Source of the DNA: Absidia repens
Lineage: Eukaryota > Mucoromycota > Mucoromycetes > Mucorales > Cunninghamellaceae
Length of the DNA: 64,000 nt
Reading direction: 5' to 3'
NCBI GenBank assembly: GCA_002105175.1
Contig: MCGE01000041.1
Location: 1-64,000 of the forward strand
Under the pieces are notes generated by a model that was not told the origin of the DNA, searched no databases, and saw only the letters and a program-made list of their open reading frames with translations. Shown in pieces: positions 12,880-25,300 of this stretch. A program made the position numbers and the translations under genes. The stretch's first letter is position 1, and every line of letters begins with the position of its first letter.

Positions 12880-13510
12880 ACTTCTATAGGGCAATGTTGA
12901 ACTTTGAATAGTGTCAGGACTAGTTTAGAAAGGGGTTCAGCTCAAGGATTACAAAATGCATGGGGAAACCCTTTCATTTTGGATTCAGGATTTGGGATCA
13001 CCATTAGTGAGCTTATTAGAGTCTTCATTAGCTTAGTTTAGTATTAGTGTGTCTGTAGTTTATATCTACATCTGAACCATTATATTTATTATAAAATAAA
13101 ATATGTTTCTTAACTTGCCTCGATGAAAAATGTTCCATTAGTCTCTCTCATGCCTCGTGCAATTGATCCCTTTTTTACTATCGTCTTTCTCCCCCTTTTG
13201 ATTAATATTGACCATTCTTCAACTCTTACAGCAGCGCCCCGCAAGCTTCCGCCAATAGATCCTTTCACCGAATCCTTTGTTACAATGAGCCTCTCGTCTA
13301 TAGTTTTAGTATCTATCAATATGCTTCAATTATGTATGAAAATATGTTTTAATAAAATAATGCCTTCAATTAGCCATCCTCTGACCCATTGGATAGTGAA
13401 CAATATTTTGCTATTGTAGTTGTTTTGTGAGTGCACTCCCTACCAAACATTTGTGTTCTAGTTCATCCACTTTAACTATTTTCCTCTCTAAAAATACAGA
13501 ACTGGTTGAC
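12880..13510 (-). repeat. Dispersed noncoding repeat, copy 3 (inverted)
   Basis: This copy matches the one at 58.78-59.36 kb over its whole length and in the same orientation. Shared blocks include CAGGACTAGTTTAGAA, CCCTTTCATTTTGGATTCAG at 12969-12988 (identical at 58879-58898), AGTCTTCATTAGCTT, TGAAAAAT..TCCCAT/ATTAGTC, TTGACCATTCTTCA-like, and TTTTGTGAGTG. It is noncoding despite a 98-codon open frame. Confidence 0.75.
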
Positions 13511-14196
13511 AGTCTCGAAGCACTTACTATCTAAGATAAACATATTCCTGTTGGATCAACCATATAGAGGGATATAGGTCGTTCTGTGGATGTACCGTCG
13601 CTATAGAGAATTTTGTACTGCTTTCTAAAACTATGCCTCCCGCCCTCCCTGATGGTTAATGACAGTTCGCCAGTTCTGGATTACTTTATATAAAACGTGA
13701 CATATTCCAGCGCTACCGTTCATATCAACTAGCTTAAGCCAGGCTGTCAACGTTAACCTCAGCAGAGGTTTTTTTCTTTTTTTTTGGTGTGCCATAACCA
13801 TCGTTGTCATATTTACTTAAATGTTTTGTTCAATAAAAGAAGTAAAAAGCAATCTATTCTACAGTAATAAAGTTCAATTCTTCATCATCAATGATAGAAA
13901 TCCAATCGAAAATTTGAGTACATTATGCACAATAATGATATAAATCATGATCCCCTACATTGCACAGATGAAAAAAAGACACACATATATAGTTAAGACA
14001 AATTTTTTATTTGATTGAAAGATATAATATTAATAATATTAAGTCATTGATAATAAAGCATGGAATTGATAAAACATAAAGGTAAAAAGAGGGAATCAAT
14101 AAAACAAGCAACTAGTACTATAGATAGATCATACAGGAAGAAGACTAAGCTAGAGGAAGAGGGAAGACTGGTAAGAACGATGATGTTTTTTAAATG

Positions 14197-14918
14197 TCAG
14201 TGTCCTTGCTGTTGTTGTTCATTGCTGTTAATGTGAATAGAAGCAGGTGGATCAGCTGAGAGGACGTGTGTGGGAGGAGGAGCATCGGTGAAGACATCGA
14301 CAGTTTGTTGGTAGTATGATTTAGCAGGGCCATTCCACTGAGTTTCTAAATCATCCACGACATCGCCTAAACGGGAGCCACTAGCCACAATGGTTCGACA
14401 AAGTGAATCGATCATATTGTCCTTACTTTCGATTCTTGGTCGGATTTCCACTTTGACTCGTTCAACAGTATAGTCGCTGACAAAAAATGACTTGTAATAA
14501 TTGTAGTAGCTTTGTTCAGAGTCGTAGCAATGTTGCATATCGATCACGAGTTCTGTGTGTGTGTGGAAGCTGCCCGGTTTCCCACCCCCTGCCGTTGATG
14601 TTGATGTTGTAGAGAAAAGTCCATTTTCCAATTCAATGTCTTTGTGATCGCGCATCCAGTCCAAAACTTCCTTTCGAGTACCGTAGAATTGCCATCGTCC
14701 GGTGTTGCTTCCTGTTGCCAATGTGATTTTCTTGGATAGCATGGGAGGGACCACCAAATGGCTAGTGGAACCATTAGTTGATTCTAAAATAAAAAGTAAA
14801 AGTTTATCAAAGCCAGAGAGAGACATTATTAATACATACAGTGGACATTTTTAATTTTTTAAAATAAGAATATTTTTGTCCCTTCCTCACCCATTTGATA
14901 ACCGTAAGTAAAAGTCAT
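14197..14918 (-). CDS. Unrecognised protein, about 204 residues
   Basis: I do not recognise a family. The preferred model has two exons: 14918-14891 encoding MTFTYGYQM, then 14783-14197, joined through a split G|AA codon across a 107-nt GTGAGG...TTTTAG intron. Starting instead at 14826 inside that intron also gives an open frame (MSLSGFDK...), so the N-terminus is uncertain. The body is soluble and mixed: SKKITLATGS, WQFYGTRKEVLDWM, a loop rich in S/T/G, then ELVIDMQHCYDSEQSYYNYY, VERVKVEIRPRIESKDNMI and SLCRTIVASG, ending in a P/Q-rich tail. The alternation of short strands and one helix suggests a small globular domain. It is divergent to the next gene, with 372 bp between starts. Confidence 0.6.
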
Positions 14919-15255
14919 ATTCGAATAAACAGAATAAGTGTGAAGAAACAAAAAAAGAAAAAAGGAAAAATGCAGTGAATTGTAACAATCCCTAGAAGCT
15001 GTCATTGAAATACTAGCCAATAACATACTCGTAAGGATTCTTGCTTTTCCAATCTTTCCTGTTTCAGAATCCGCCTACGCCCAAAGTCAAAATGCTGCTC
15101 GATACAAAATAAAGCTTTGATATGTATTTGTTATTTATTGATCATGTGGATCATCTGTCACTTGAAACGAACAAGTGAATACCTTGATACACTCTCACTT
15201 TTATAGTATTTATAGGCATTTTTTTAAACTAGCTTTCCAATCCTTTTCCTCTTCC

Positions 15256-15287
<32 letters not shown>

Positions 15288-15290
15288 GAA
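14919..15290. promoter_or_regulatory. Divergent promoter between two unrecognised genes
   Basis: The intergenic region is 372 bp. It ends in a run of 30 T (15258-15287) immediately before the ATG of the plus-strand gene, a poly(dT) tract that could exclude nucleosomes. No specific factor site is recognised. Confidence 0.35.
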
Positions 15291-16101
15291 ATGGGTTGTG
15301 ATATAGGCAAGAAATCATGTCTGCGTAAAAACAAAACGAACTATTGCCGAGTACAATTTATTGATGATGAAAATGACCCTCTTGATCATACGGATATTAC
15401 TCCACCTGCATCACCTGTCGATTGTAGCAATATAGTTCCCTATTACTATGATGATGATATTGATAATATTACAAAAGAGAAAATGTCAACAGGTAACATG
15501 CTTAATAGCACTGCAAAATATCCTAGTTGAAAGCTGTACTGAATTTTATCATAACAACCTTGCATAACCTATTTCGATAATGATATTTGATCAGTGACAT
15601 CATCACAGAGTCAACAAATGTACGAACTTCTTTATAAAAAAGAAAGAAAAAGACACGGCTACTCGAGTTACAGATACAGCATCTTCAGCTACAACTGATA
15701 GACAGAGATCAGCGACTGGCGATGGTAATAAAAAAAAAGGCGCTGTCTGAAATCATAGCTAGTTCCCACATCTTTTTTTTTTTTTTTTTGGATAGAATGA
15801 CGATGTCTCCAAGTATTCCAAAGTATCTCACCTTGTTAATCAAATATTACCTCTTTCACGTACTGACTACGTTAACGAAATGGATCAATGGCCTACAAAA
15901 ACAAAAACAAAATCATCATCACTATCCCCCAGTCACAGCCCTAGCTCCACAAACAGACAACATGAGTATACACTTGAAAACATTCATGATCATCTCCAAC
16001 ACATTTTATTTAACCTTGTGGTCACACAACAACAACAAACAAGACTTCAATACGATCCTCATGATGAATATCAACAACATACCACCAGCATTTATTTCTA
16101 G
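15291..16101 (+). CDS. Unrecognised protein with N-terminal MGC lipidation-type motif; splicing uncertain
   Basis: The first exon (15291-15492) encodes MGCDIGKKSCLRK followed by an acidic/Tyr stretch (YYYDDDIDN). Gly2 and Cys3 are the usual targets of N-myristoylation and palmitoylation, suggesting a membrane-tethered protein (inference). A second open segment (15611-15724) joins in phase and is S/T/K-rich. A final segment (15796-16101, NDDVSKYSKVSHLVNQ to TTSIYF) is hydrophilic with LENIHDHLQHILFNLVV as a likely helix. The donor at 15724 does not keep frame with the acceptor at 15795, so one junction is wrong or the gene is broken there. No family is recognised. Confidence 0.4.
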
Positions 16102-16277
16102 TTTGAATAATAACGAAATAGTGATAAAAATAACAATAAAATAACAACAGTATATATCCTAAAGAGTGTAAAACAGCGGTGATGGATGGGTCATATAACT
16201 AAACTAAAATGTGTTGGGATGTATATACAAATAGAGAGAAGAGGAAGATGAAAGGAAAAGGGAATATATAAATGTAT

Positions 16278-19059
16278 CTATAAAATAGCATGCTGAGCGT
16301 ATAAAAGGGATCTAATTTTGTAATAATCCATTGATAAAACGCCTTCCACTAACAATTGTCCAGAGCCAGTCTAATAATAAGAGAAGAGACATATGAGCTT
16401 TGTTGATTTTATTTCTGTCATCAAAAATGCATTTTTTACCTTTCGCACTACAACCTGATCATTACAAACCAGCATCCCTTCATTCTTGAATTCGGCAGAG
16501 ATACCTTCCGCTTGGAGCACCCGTTTAAATTCAGTAAGTCGTATATCACCTACAAAAATACTAGGTTCCATCTTCTTTTTTTGAAGTTGCATGTGTTCTA
16601 CATCCATCGAGGACACATCATCGACAACGTCCAACGAAGGGGTGGTGGAATCTTCTTGAAAATGGATACGACCTGACACCCGCGCCAATTCATAATCATC
16701 CAACTTTGAGAAAAAAAGTGAGTTGACCAATCCATCTGTCAGTCGTACCCGATAGATGTTGGTTGCTGCTGATACATTGAGTACTTCGCCGATGTTAGGT
16801 GTAAAGATTTCTTTGGTGAAATGATTCATCGATAGACATGTTTGTGACAAGTTTTGCGTTGGTTCGTCGTTGCCGTGAATGATGACCTAAGCAACCCCGA
16901 TCAATAAAAACCAAAAATTAATTGTCTAATTTATACCCTTACAACAATATATATAAAAAAAAATCGGTTACCATTTTCCTAGGAGCAATTTGAGGTAAAA
17001 TTTTGGTGATAGACCTTCCATCCGATAAACCTTCCAGATCGATATACCGTAAAAAGCATTGTACTTGGACATGCTGCACATTTGAAATGTATTTCGTAGG
17101 TAACGTATCACGAGAAGGAAGCATAGGTTCGTCCAAATCCATATCTATACTGTCCTTTGCATCTGCAGATCCACCAGTACGGAAGTTTGCACCACTGCCA
17201 CCTACATCATTTTTGTCAGCTGCTGTCATCCTTGTTGTATCTGTGGCTAGAATATATTGATCAGGCTGAATGGCTTCCCCATAGTCGTCAAATTTTTTGC
17301 GCCGTTCGTGGTATGGAAACATATGATAACTTTGAGCTTGCTTGAAAAAGCCTCCAGAGCGACCGCTATCACGCACATAGAGGTCATGTTGTTTGATCAA
17401 TAGGTCATCCATAGGGTCGTCTGCTTCATCTAAATCCGAGGTATCTGATTCATCTTCTTCCATAATTGTCTTGTTTCGTGCGATCATGGCTGCCTGTGCT
17501 GCTTCCCGTTCTTCTTTAGCGCGCTGAGCGGCTTCGTATTGTTGTAACTCCACACCTTCTAGTGGTACCCGTTTGAATAGCGTCAGATCCATTTCAGTAT
17601 TGTAATCGAGGATGGGTTTGATAATGGCCTTGTTGCTGATGGGTTGGATTTGTTGCTTGACGTCAGTATCCATAGATGTTGCTAATGATACTTGCTTTTC
17701 CCAATCATCATATATTTGCCGAGCCAACGAACCAGGAGGTGCCCTTTCCGTAAGTAATAAAGTATTTTTGACTTGTTGGTTCTCTGTTGTATCCACCGTC
17801 ATCCACCGCACAAATAAATCGCGAGCAAATCCAGTTTCCAGGCTGTAGTTACTAGCAATCACCACCTTAGGTCCAGGATAATTTTCCAAGTCTTCTAATT
17901 TGTGACATAATCGTAAATATTTAAATTCGAATGGATTTTCACGCGTTTGGAAAAAATGTGTCGTCAAGTCGTTCCCCATCCATTCCAGCATCACTTTCGC
18001 AAAATGTATCGTGTGGTAACTGGTGTTGCTGAGCATAATCAAAGGGTAATTGTTGAGTTGATTTTTTGTCCATTGTTGATCTAAAAGATAGGCAAGTTCC
18101 AATACACGAGCAGCAGAATCAGTCGGGAGTAACACAGATCCTCCATTTGATAAAGTTGTATTCAATGTATCTAAAACAAGAAATCAAAACAAAAACATGA
18201 GCTGTGGGATCATCTTTTGATAACAATGCATTATATATTCTAAAAACCTACCAAACATAGCAGAATAACGGTCTTTCCTAGGAGGACTAAATGTATCCGC
18301 ATTCAGGGAATCAGTAATTAAGAGAGAGGGACGAGCAAGCGGATCCAATACAACACCATCTGACAACAACACAGTACCATCCAAATGACTAAAAAAAGAA
18401 AAAATGATTAGTCAATGAAATAGTTATATCACATTTTCTTTAAGCGTTACCTTTCTTTCCTATGATTGAAGTCAACAGCGTAGACAATATCATTGGTATC
18501 TTGTTTAATTTTCCAAATAGTGCCACCCACAGTATGAGCAGCCGCATAAGCAGTGATCATAATCCCTTGACATTTTCCAGGTAGGGCACAGGGCTGAGAG
18601 AAGCGAAGAGGTGTGATTTTATCAAAAGCATTGTCAACGTCTTCCAAAGTAAATGTGCTAAAGTCCATTTCATTCGTTTTGCTTTGGTAGATATCATACA
18701 TGCACATCTTGCCCATGTTCACAACTGGTACCGTAGAGTAAACAGGGCACTGTAAGCCTAGGTGCTTTTTGGCGTACGTGTACGCGCCAAGATGAGGTAG
18801 ATCAGAATGTGATAATAAAACAACATCTATTTGCTTTGCAATCCTATATAATACAATCCAGTCATATGAGTATACTGAGCGTGAAGAATTGTGGTAATAA
18901 CAAATCATACTTTTTTAAAGGTAATAAATCTTTTGTATCAAAATGATCAGACCAACCACAATCGAGTAAAATCTTGACTTCATCTATTTCCAGCAAATAG
19001 CATAACGCGTCTTCATTCTTGGCACCGGAAAGAGGAGTAAATTTGATGTAGCTTGCCAT
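16278..19059 (-). CDS. CFT2: Cleavage and polyadenylation factor subunit Cft2/CPSF100
   Basis: Cft2 (CPSF2) is the inactive metallo-beta-lactamase partner of the CPSF73/Ysh1 endonuclease in the pre-mRNA 3'-end processing complex. Six exons (19059-18911, 18843-18451, 18388-18252, 18170-16972, 16886-16440, 16370-16278) total 805 residues, about the family length. The N-terminus [18 protein letters not shown] and LLDCGW are typical. The metal-binding HxHxDH of active members is replaced by [12 protein letters not shown], as expected for CPSF100. [22 protein letters not shown] and [14 protein letters not shown] (beta-CASP) follow. An acidic/K insert ([13 protein letters not shown]) and [14 protein letters not shown] precede the C-terminal domain. 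The last small exon encodes the conserved ending ([14 protein letters not shown]). All junctions keep phase. Confidence 0.95.
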
Positions 19060-20342
19060 GGAAAAAGAAGCGAATAAAAAGAAGTGGGAGATAAAATTTG
19101 GGTAAAATTTTTGCTGCTCCAACAAAATGGAATGGCAGCGGGATTTAAAAGCATCTCGATGGCTTCTATTGGATTAAAAAATGAATGGAAGATTGAACAA
19201 TGTATGATTAGGCAACTTTATGGAACTCCATTATATTTGATAATACCAGCAGAGTCTAACTGCGAAGAAATCGAAAGACATACAAATGGATCATAAACTC
19301 ATCCAATTGCCTATTTGTTAATACTGCATCATACACTATACAGTATTATAGCACAGCCATTACCCCACATTATTGAATTAATTGTATGACCTTCTAAACA
19401 TCGCAACAAATAAATTAGTATGCATAAAACAAAGCTGTTATTGGCTTATATTGTTATAAGAGTATCGCCTCAAAGAATTATAGTCAAATTGTAACGTCCT
19501 ATTAAAACTAGCATTTCTATGCATAAATAAGTATAAATATTGATTGATGATAAGCCTACTACACTTGCGTTTAAAAACTGCATCTGATCAAACAATTCAA
19601 GAAAACCTGTGAGATTACTATTTTCTTTTTTTTTAATCTTATATTTGCAGTTATACATACAGCAACAATTCTGTACTTTACAGTATTCTATGGTCCTGTA
19701 CACGGAAAACTAAAGGTTTTATGATGATATAAAAATGAGGAGGCAATGTTTCTCTTTAATTTGGGACCCATAGTTAATATGTGCTATTCTTGTCAAGAAG
19801 TAGATGAATAACTACGATACTGTTCACTGTTAAAACGCCGACTTTCCGGGAGGTGACATATTTTAACAAAAACCTCTAAAAGTATACTAATTGATTATCA
19901 TTACAGAATATAAGAGATAATCAATATTGTTATAATAAATATGACACTTGAAATATTTATATCATATTTGACAGTAAAAGTCTCATTCTAATGATAAAAG
20001 TAGCAGTGGAAATATGAATAAAGAATAAAGAATAAAGAATACTGAATAAAGAATAATAAAGAATTCAGATAATCTAAAGGGAGCACCATTGTTTAAAATA
20101 CTGGCTAGTTTCATACTGTACATATCATGAAATCGCTTACCTCCCTTAAAAAACTCCCTTTCCTTGGGCATCACAGCATCATTGTGGTGTGTGCTCACCA
20201 ACGTACATCATCAGTACTGGATATTCAAACCCAGCACTTTCAGCTACCCCTTAAACATAAAAAGCCATTCGTGCTTTTTTTATTGTTTTTTCTTTTCTTT
20301 TTTATTTACTTTGTACATTCTCTTTTCTTCCCACAATTATAC
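19060..20342. other. 1.3 kb spacer between Cft2 and RasGEF starts
   Basis: It contains GCGGGATTTAAA at 19138-19149, 79 bp upstream of the Cft2 start. Further on is AT-rich sequence with short palindromic TACAGTA elements and a tandem AATAAAG run at about 20018-20062. No supported gene is present; the 20127 open frame on the plus strand has no in-phase donor to the RasGEF exons. Confidence 0.5.
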
Positions 20343-23300
20343 ATGGTATTTATATCCCCAGAGTTAAAGTATGACTGCGATTGAAAAAAAAAACTCAATA
20401 GTGATATAACTTACTCACATTGCCTTCCTCTTTCTTTCTTTCTTTCTCTTTTGTGTGTGTGCGGTGTATGTGGTTTTTTTTTTTTTTTTTTTGACAAGTT
20501 AGACGCCGATCCAAGTCTTATGGCGATTTAGCTTTAAAGAGGACTTTCGACCATTACAAGAATGACACTTACCCTTTTATCACCACAGTCATGAAACCAA
20601 CCAGCACTCCCTTGTATGATCGACGTCGTTACAGCTCTTGTATTGAAGAACCAACCAAATATAGTTTATCATTGGATATAACGTATGAATTGGCAAACAC
20701 GTCTACTATGGAACAAAGGTAAATAGTGATCTTTATAAAAAGAAACGCAAGGGATTGCTCCTACGGTTATTAACCGGTATTTTTTTTATTGTTCCTTTTT
20801 TGTCAGTGAACCAAGAACAACTACCCTGCATGAATCAAAGTCACTGGAAATCCAAGAACAAGGAAACGGAGAACAGGATGCCTCTATTAGAAAAGGTAAA
20901 TCAAATATGAATGATGAATGAATGTCAAATTGATTCTTGTTCTTTTTTGGGGAATAACCCATAATAGATACCAATCCCTTGCTATTGCCTTCTATGGTTA
21001 TGCCGGTTCATCATACTTGGCATTCTTGCTCAAATCATGAACAACAACAACAACAACAACAATATCATCATCGTCGTCGTCAACATCACCATCAATCTAA
21101 AGATATTGTTTCAGCTATTATGGCTGTAGTCAACAATCCAGAGAGTGAGTCCCTTGGCTGGGTTGGCGTTGGTGAACATGACTCTGGCGTCGGACATGCA
21201 TCAAATCTACCTTATAGACCACCTTCTCCGCCATTACCTCCTCCTCCTATTGAAAATGATACTCACATCTTTGATCTTCTTACCACGGACAACTCCTACT
21301 TCGTACACCACAGTCAACGTCCTGATCATTCCTCATCAATGAGCTCTGCAACAGTGGAGAAATTAGTGGAAATACTGACAAACGGAATGGGTGAGTACAG
21401 TCTATTAATTCATTAAAGGCTTTCTATTTTGGGAAACTCACTCGATTGATATATTTTTCATTGTACAGATTCAGATTTAGAAATGAACTTTTTTCTCACC
21501 TTCCGACAATTCTTAACGCCAATCAAACTTTGCAAGTTACTCATTTTGAGATTCCGTTGGGCTTTGTTGGACGATACTGATGATCGTCGTTTAGTCAGGA
21601 TAAGGTAAATAAAGAAGGGGAACGGAAAGCAACGAAAAGAGGGGGGGGGAGGAAGAGGGATATCATAATCATACTATATTTGAATAATCTGATGGCTAAT
21701 TCTTGACATTATCTTTTAGGACATTCGTTGTGCTACGATATTGGCTTACGCATTATTGGGATCACGATTTTGCAACTTCTCGAACTCTCCGCTTTATGCT
21801 CTGTACTTTTTTGTCTCAACTCCGAACACATCCGGCCATCCTCGCTTCACCAAGAGATGCACGCATCATCAAAAGCCTACGTAACTTGCTTAAGCGGCAG
21901 CGAAAATTATTCTGCAATAAATTGGAATCTTCAACACGTGACAATATATGCACCAAAAACGCCGTCTCTCAGCAACAGCAACAGGATGATCATGCAGCTT
22001 TATCATTTACTCCGGGATCTTCGCCATGGTCAAGGCGATGTCGTATTGATTCAACAGCAACATCTTCATCGTATTCATCCTCCTCATTTTATCCATCTCA
22101 AACTATGAAAAGTGGCAACTCCTCTATTAAGAATTTGAACTACCAAAAATTACCTAGTAAAGCAAGAAAGGACAGCGGTTTTGGCACTAATCATAATCAA
22201 AAACAACAACAACAGCACAGTGGAAAAGGACTTCGATCATCCATATCAACACCTACCTTACCATTTTTGGGTCGAACTAGACGATTATCAACATGCTCTC
22301 AACGCAGTGTACATGAAGAAAATGCATGGACCGGAAAAATGAACTTTGGAATCAAAACCATCAAGCGAACTGTACCATCTGTTTATCATTCATTAATGCA
22401 AAGCATTGTCACCTCTTCCAGAACAGCTAAGGACATTCATCATCAACAACAGCAACAACAAAACAGACGCTCTTTTTGCTCCACCAACAAGAGCAGCAGC
22501 AACAAAAATAACAACAACAACAAATGTACCTGCCAACATCAACAAAATTCGCATCACCATCGTTATTCAAAGTCTGTCATAATGCGATCTGCCTCACGAT
22601 TGTTTGAGCAAAAATCATCTGCGCCATCCGCGCTTATTCCAATCTCTGCCTCGATATCAACTTATGATCACCATCAATTTGATATATTACCATCGTCACA
22701 TACCGATCCAGCTTGTCCTCACTACTCTTCAAGAAAAATGACAACAACTCCAATATCCTTGGCTTCTTCATTATCATCATCACCAACAAAAAACATGCAA
22801 ACCTACAGGACAACCCAATCTCACCAACAACAACAACAACTTCACCGAGCATCGTACTATAGTGATGAATCGACTACGACAACTAATGCATCCCACTTAT
22901 CTACAAACAGCCACCATATATCCTCAACTCTACCTCTAGACACTTCGCGTTACAAACCGTTCATTCTAGCTCACCGATCAGAAGTCATTGCTCAACAATT
23001 TTGTATGATAGAACAAGACATGCTACAGATGGTGACCTGGGACGAGCTTGCTGAACTACGGTGGCGTAAACGATCGAAAGGCACGGTCATCTCTCCTGAC
23101 ATTGAACAAAGTTTATTACAAGATGGGGTGGAACAACTTATTGGGTTTTTCAACAAGGTACAGTGCATACATATCATTTATTAAAACTTAAAAAAAAAAG
23201 ACGATGTTGATCACTAACCTACCTTTTTTTTTTTTTTTTTTGATTCTAGACTTGTCAGTGGGTTGCATCTGAAATCGTACAAGCCAAATCTATGGACATT

Positions 23301-24219
23301 AGAATTCGTGTTATTGAAAAGTTTATTCGCATTGCTCTGGTAAGCGGTAAACCTATGGGTCTTATGAGCGACGGGGACGAAATGATGATGGGATTATTGA
23401 TCTAATTTTTTCCCGTTTTTCTTTCAATTTAGAAATGTTATCACCATCGCAATTATAGTACTTTGATGCAGATACTGCTTGGATTACAAGCCCCAGCGGT
23501 CTCACGGTTGGAAAAAACATGGCAAAGAATCGATCATTATGAAAAACAAATATTTAACGAACTGAAGGAGCTTGCGAAACCCTTTCGAAATTGGAAAAAT
23601 GTACGGGATGCAATGAGCAAGGCAACGGAAGATATAGCGGAATCTTCGGCAGTGGAATCTGTATTGACAAAGGAAACAGCATCAGAAGCTTCAATAAAAT
23701 CTATGCGTGGGTGTATTCCTTTTCTAGGTAAATTATTAAGAAAAAAAATAATAGTGATCATCCATACAATAGACTGATCATATTCCTTATTATAGGGCTC
23801 TATCTATCGGACCTTGTATTCAATGCTGAACTTCCCACGTTTATTGACTCTCAAAAACTTCAGCACAGACAACTCCCAGTGGACATTAATGCAGAAGATC
23901 AAGAATTATGTCGGCGTTTGGGATCTCATCTAGTAAATTACAATAAATTCAGGATCACTGGTAAGCAAAACTTTAAATTCATCGCTCTTTCGAAAACCAT
24001 GAATTTGACTGATCTTTTTTTTTTTTTTTTTTTTTTATTGACCCTCCCCCCACCCACCCAGCTTCCATCATCAAGCATATACTGGCATTTCAAGTTCTTT
24101 CTCGCTCATATCACTTTCTTCCACATGAGGATGTGATCCTTGGTCTTCAAAACATGCGGCTATTGGACAGCACCGAGATACGAACCCAAAGTGGACTCTG
24201 CGAACCTGATTCATATTAG
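20343..24219 (+). CDS. Ras-family guanine nucleotide exchange factor (RasGEF, Lte1-like layout)
   Basis: This is a Cdc25-type exchange factor that activates a Ras-like GTPase. Ten exons keep frame: 20343-20368, 20503-20718, 20807-20895, 20968-21390, 21469-21604, 21720-23157, 23250-23339, 23433-23727, 23796-23960 and 24062-24219, total about 1011 residues. The first small exon is the least certain. A RasGEF_N domain lies at about residues 240-350 (VEKLVEILTNGMDSDLEMNF, LRYWLTHYWDHDF). A low-complexity insert of some 320 residues rich in S, H and Q follows. The catalytic RasGEF domain lies at about 700-980 (VIAQQFCMIEQDMLQMV, RIRVIEKFIRIAL, MQILLGLQAPAVSRLEKTW, LYLSDLVFNAELPTFI). The early and late catalytic segments place it near Lte1-like fungal GEFs. 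Its Ras partner cannot be read from sequence. Confidence 0.88.
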
Positions 24220-25060
24220 TTTACTTTTATTAATTTACATACCCTTTATTTTAGTTATATAGTCTAGCTGTGCATTACATGTATCTTATTATTTACCCTA
24301 TCTATATTTTGATTATATTGAATAAAAAAACCTTTGACTACGTTACAATGCAAATATCTCATTTTTATTTTCCAGTCATAATCAGCACCATATCCAATGC
24401 CATATATCATATATTGCTCCAATTGATATATTTTTACTCTTCAACAATACTAATAAAGAAAAACAAAGACATGAGAAAGACTATAGATGGATATATTTAT
24501 TTGAAACCAAGGTTAATCAAAAGCGCTAATGATAGTAAAAGAGATCTATTGCACAATACTTGCGAGTGACTAGTGGGACATCTTTCATTGAGATACGTAA
24601 AAAGAGGCATATTTTATTCAAATATAGATACAAACAATGACAAACTAATACTAAGCTAAACTAAAGCCATATGAATTGGTGGTTGTAGACTTTAGATTCA
24701 AAATGAACACCCCCCATGCATGTTGTAATCCCTGATCTAGAAACCCTTCTAAACTAATCTAAGATCACTAGAACCTCAACGAGGTTAAAGGGGCGAAGAA
24801 AAACAAAATATGATAAAAAGAAAATAAAAAGAAGACGAATTTGGAGTTTCTAAGATGGTGCGGTTGTTAAAAATCCCAAAAGGAATAAAAGGGGATAGCG
24901 ACAATAAGGTAGATAATATATATATATATATAAGAATAAATTAAAAGGAAAAAGTGACTGAAAAATAAAGTGAAGCCTATAATAAACAAGAAATAAGCTG
25001 TGAGGGCGGGACAGGGAAACTATACTAGATGAGGGCTGATGGGGAATCATACTGAGTAAC
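24220..25060. other. Spacer with a dispersed-repeat copy
   Basis: 3' flank of the RasGEF gene, then a repeat copy (about 24600-24850), then TA microsatellite sequence (about 24914-24932) and purine-rich sequence. No gene is seen. Confidence 0.5.
24600..24850 (+). repeat. Dispersed noncoding repeat, copy 4 (forward, shortened)
   Basis: The blocks ATATTTTATTCAAATATAGATACAAAC, CTAATACTAAGCTAAACTA, TTCAAAATGAACACC, CATGCATGTTGTAATCCCT and CTAAACTAATCTAAGATCACTA occur in family order; each is given here in short form. The block order matches copies 1 and 6. The end beyond the A/G-rich run is lost. Confidence 0.65.
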
Positions 25061-25300
25061 CTAAGTATGGAATTGATCATCGGTATCAAGGAGAAGAGAT
25101 TCTTCGTGGTCACGGTGCTGAAGGTATCCGAATTCCAGTAGTATGGAGTTCATGTGACGCCAGAAACGCTTACAGCGAGCGATGGTGATGGGGGAGTGTG
25201 GTGGTTTCTTAGGGAGACGATTGAGGAGGAAAGACAAGGTCTCCAGTTGTGGGAATGTTGATGGATAGTCGAGAGTGGAGGTGAAGGCATCTGAGGACAT
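25061..25300 (-). CDS. Possible small protein, 79 residues, unrecognised
   Basis: A single uninterrupted frame runs from an ATG (MSSDAFTSTLDYP) to a stop. It has a helix-like FPQLETLSFLLNRLPKK, a C/W/H-containing middle (ARCKRFWRHMNSILLEFGYLQ) and an acidic end (DHEESLLLDTDDQFHT). The composition is less biased than most random frames here, but no family is recognised, and the gene has no visible introns. CCACGTGGGC lies about 115 bp upstream. It could be a real small gene, a fragment, or chance. Confidence 0.35.
   Translation of the reverse strand: MSSDAFTSTLDYPSTFPQLETLSFLLNRLPKKPPHSPITIARCKRFWRHMNSILLEFGYLQHRDHEESLLLDTDDQFHT

Larger units (their letters stand above)
11515..14196. other. 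2.7 kb gene-poor stretch with repeat copies
   Basis: This AT-rich spacer carries TACAGTAT-type short inverted elements, a run of degenerate TAGTGTAGTATAG units (about 12188-12230), and two dispersed-repeat copies (about 12360-12720 forward, 12880-13510 inverted). Open frames such as 13123-13419 (+) lie wholly inside the inverted repeat copy and are not supported as genes. Confidence 0.55.

Noticed and set aside
13123..13419. 98-codon plus-strand open frame
   Set aside because: It lies entirely inside the inverted repeat copy 3. The matching copy at 59.0-59.3 kb has the frame broken, so it is not conserved coding sequence.
20127..20384. First exon of the RasGEF at MKSLTSLKK
   Set aside because: No donor in this frame gives the phase needed for the acceptor at 20502. 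The small exon at 20343-20368 does, so it was preferred.
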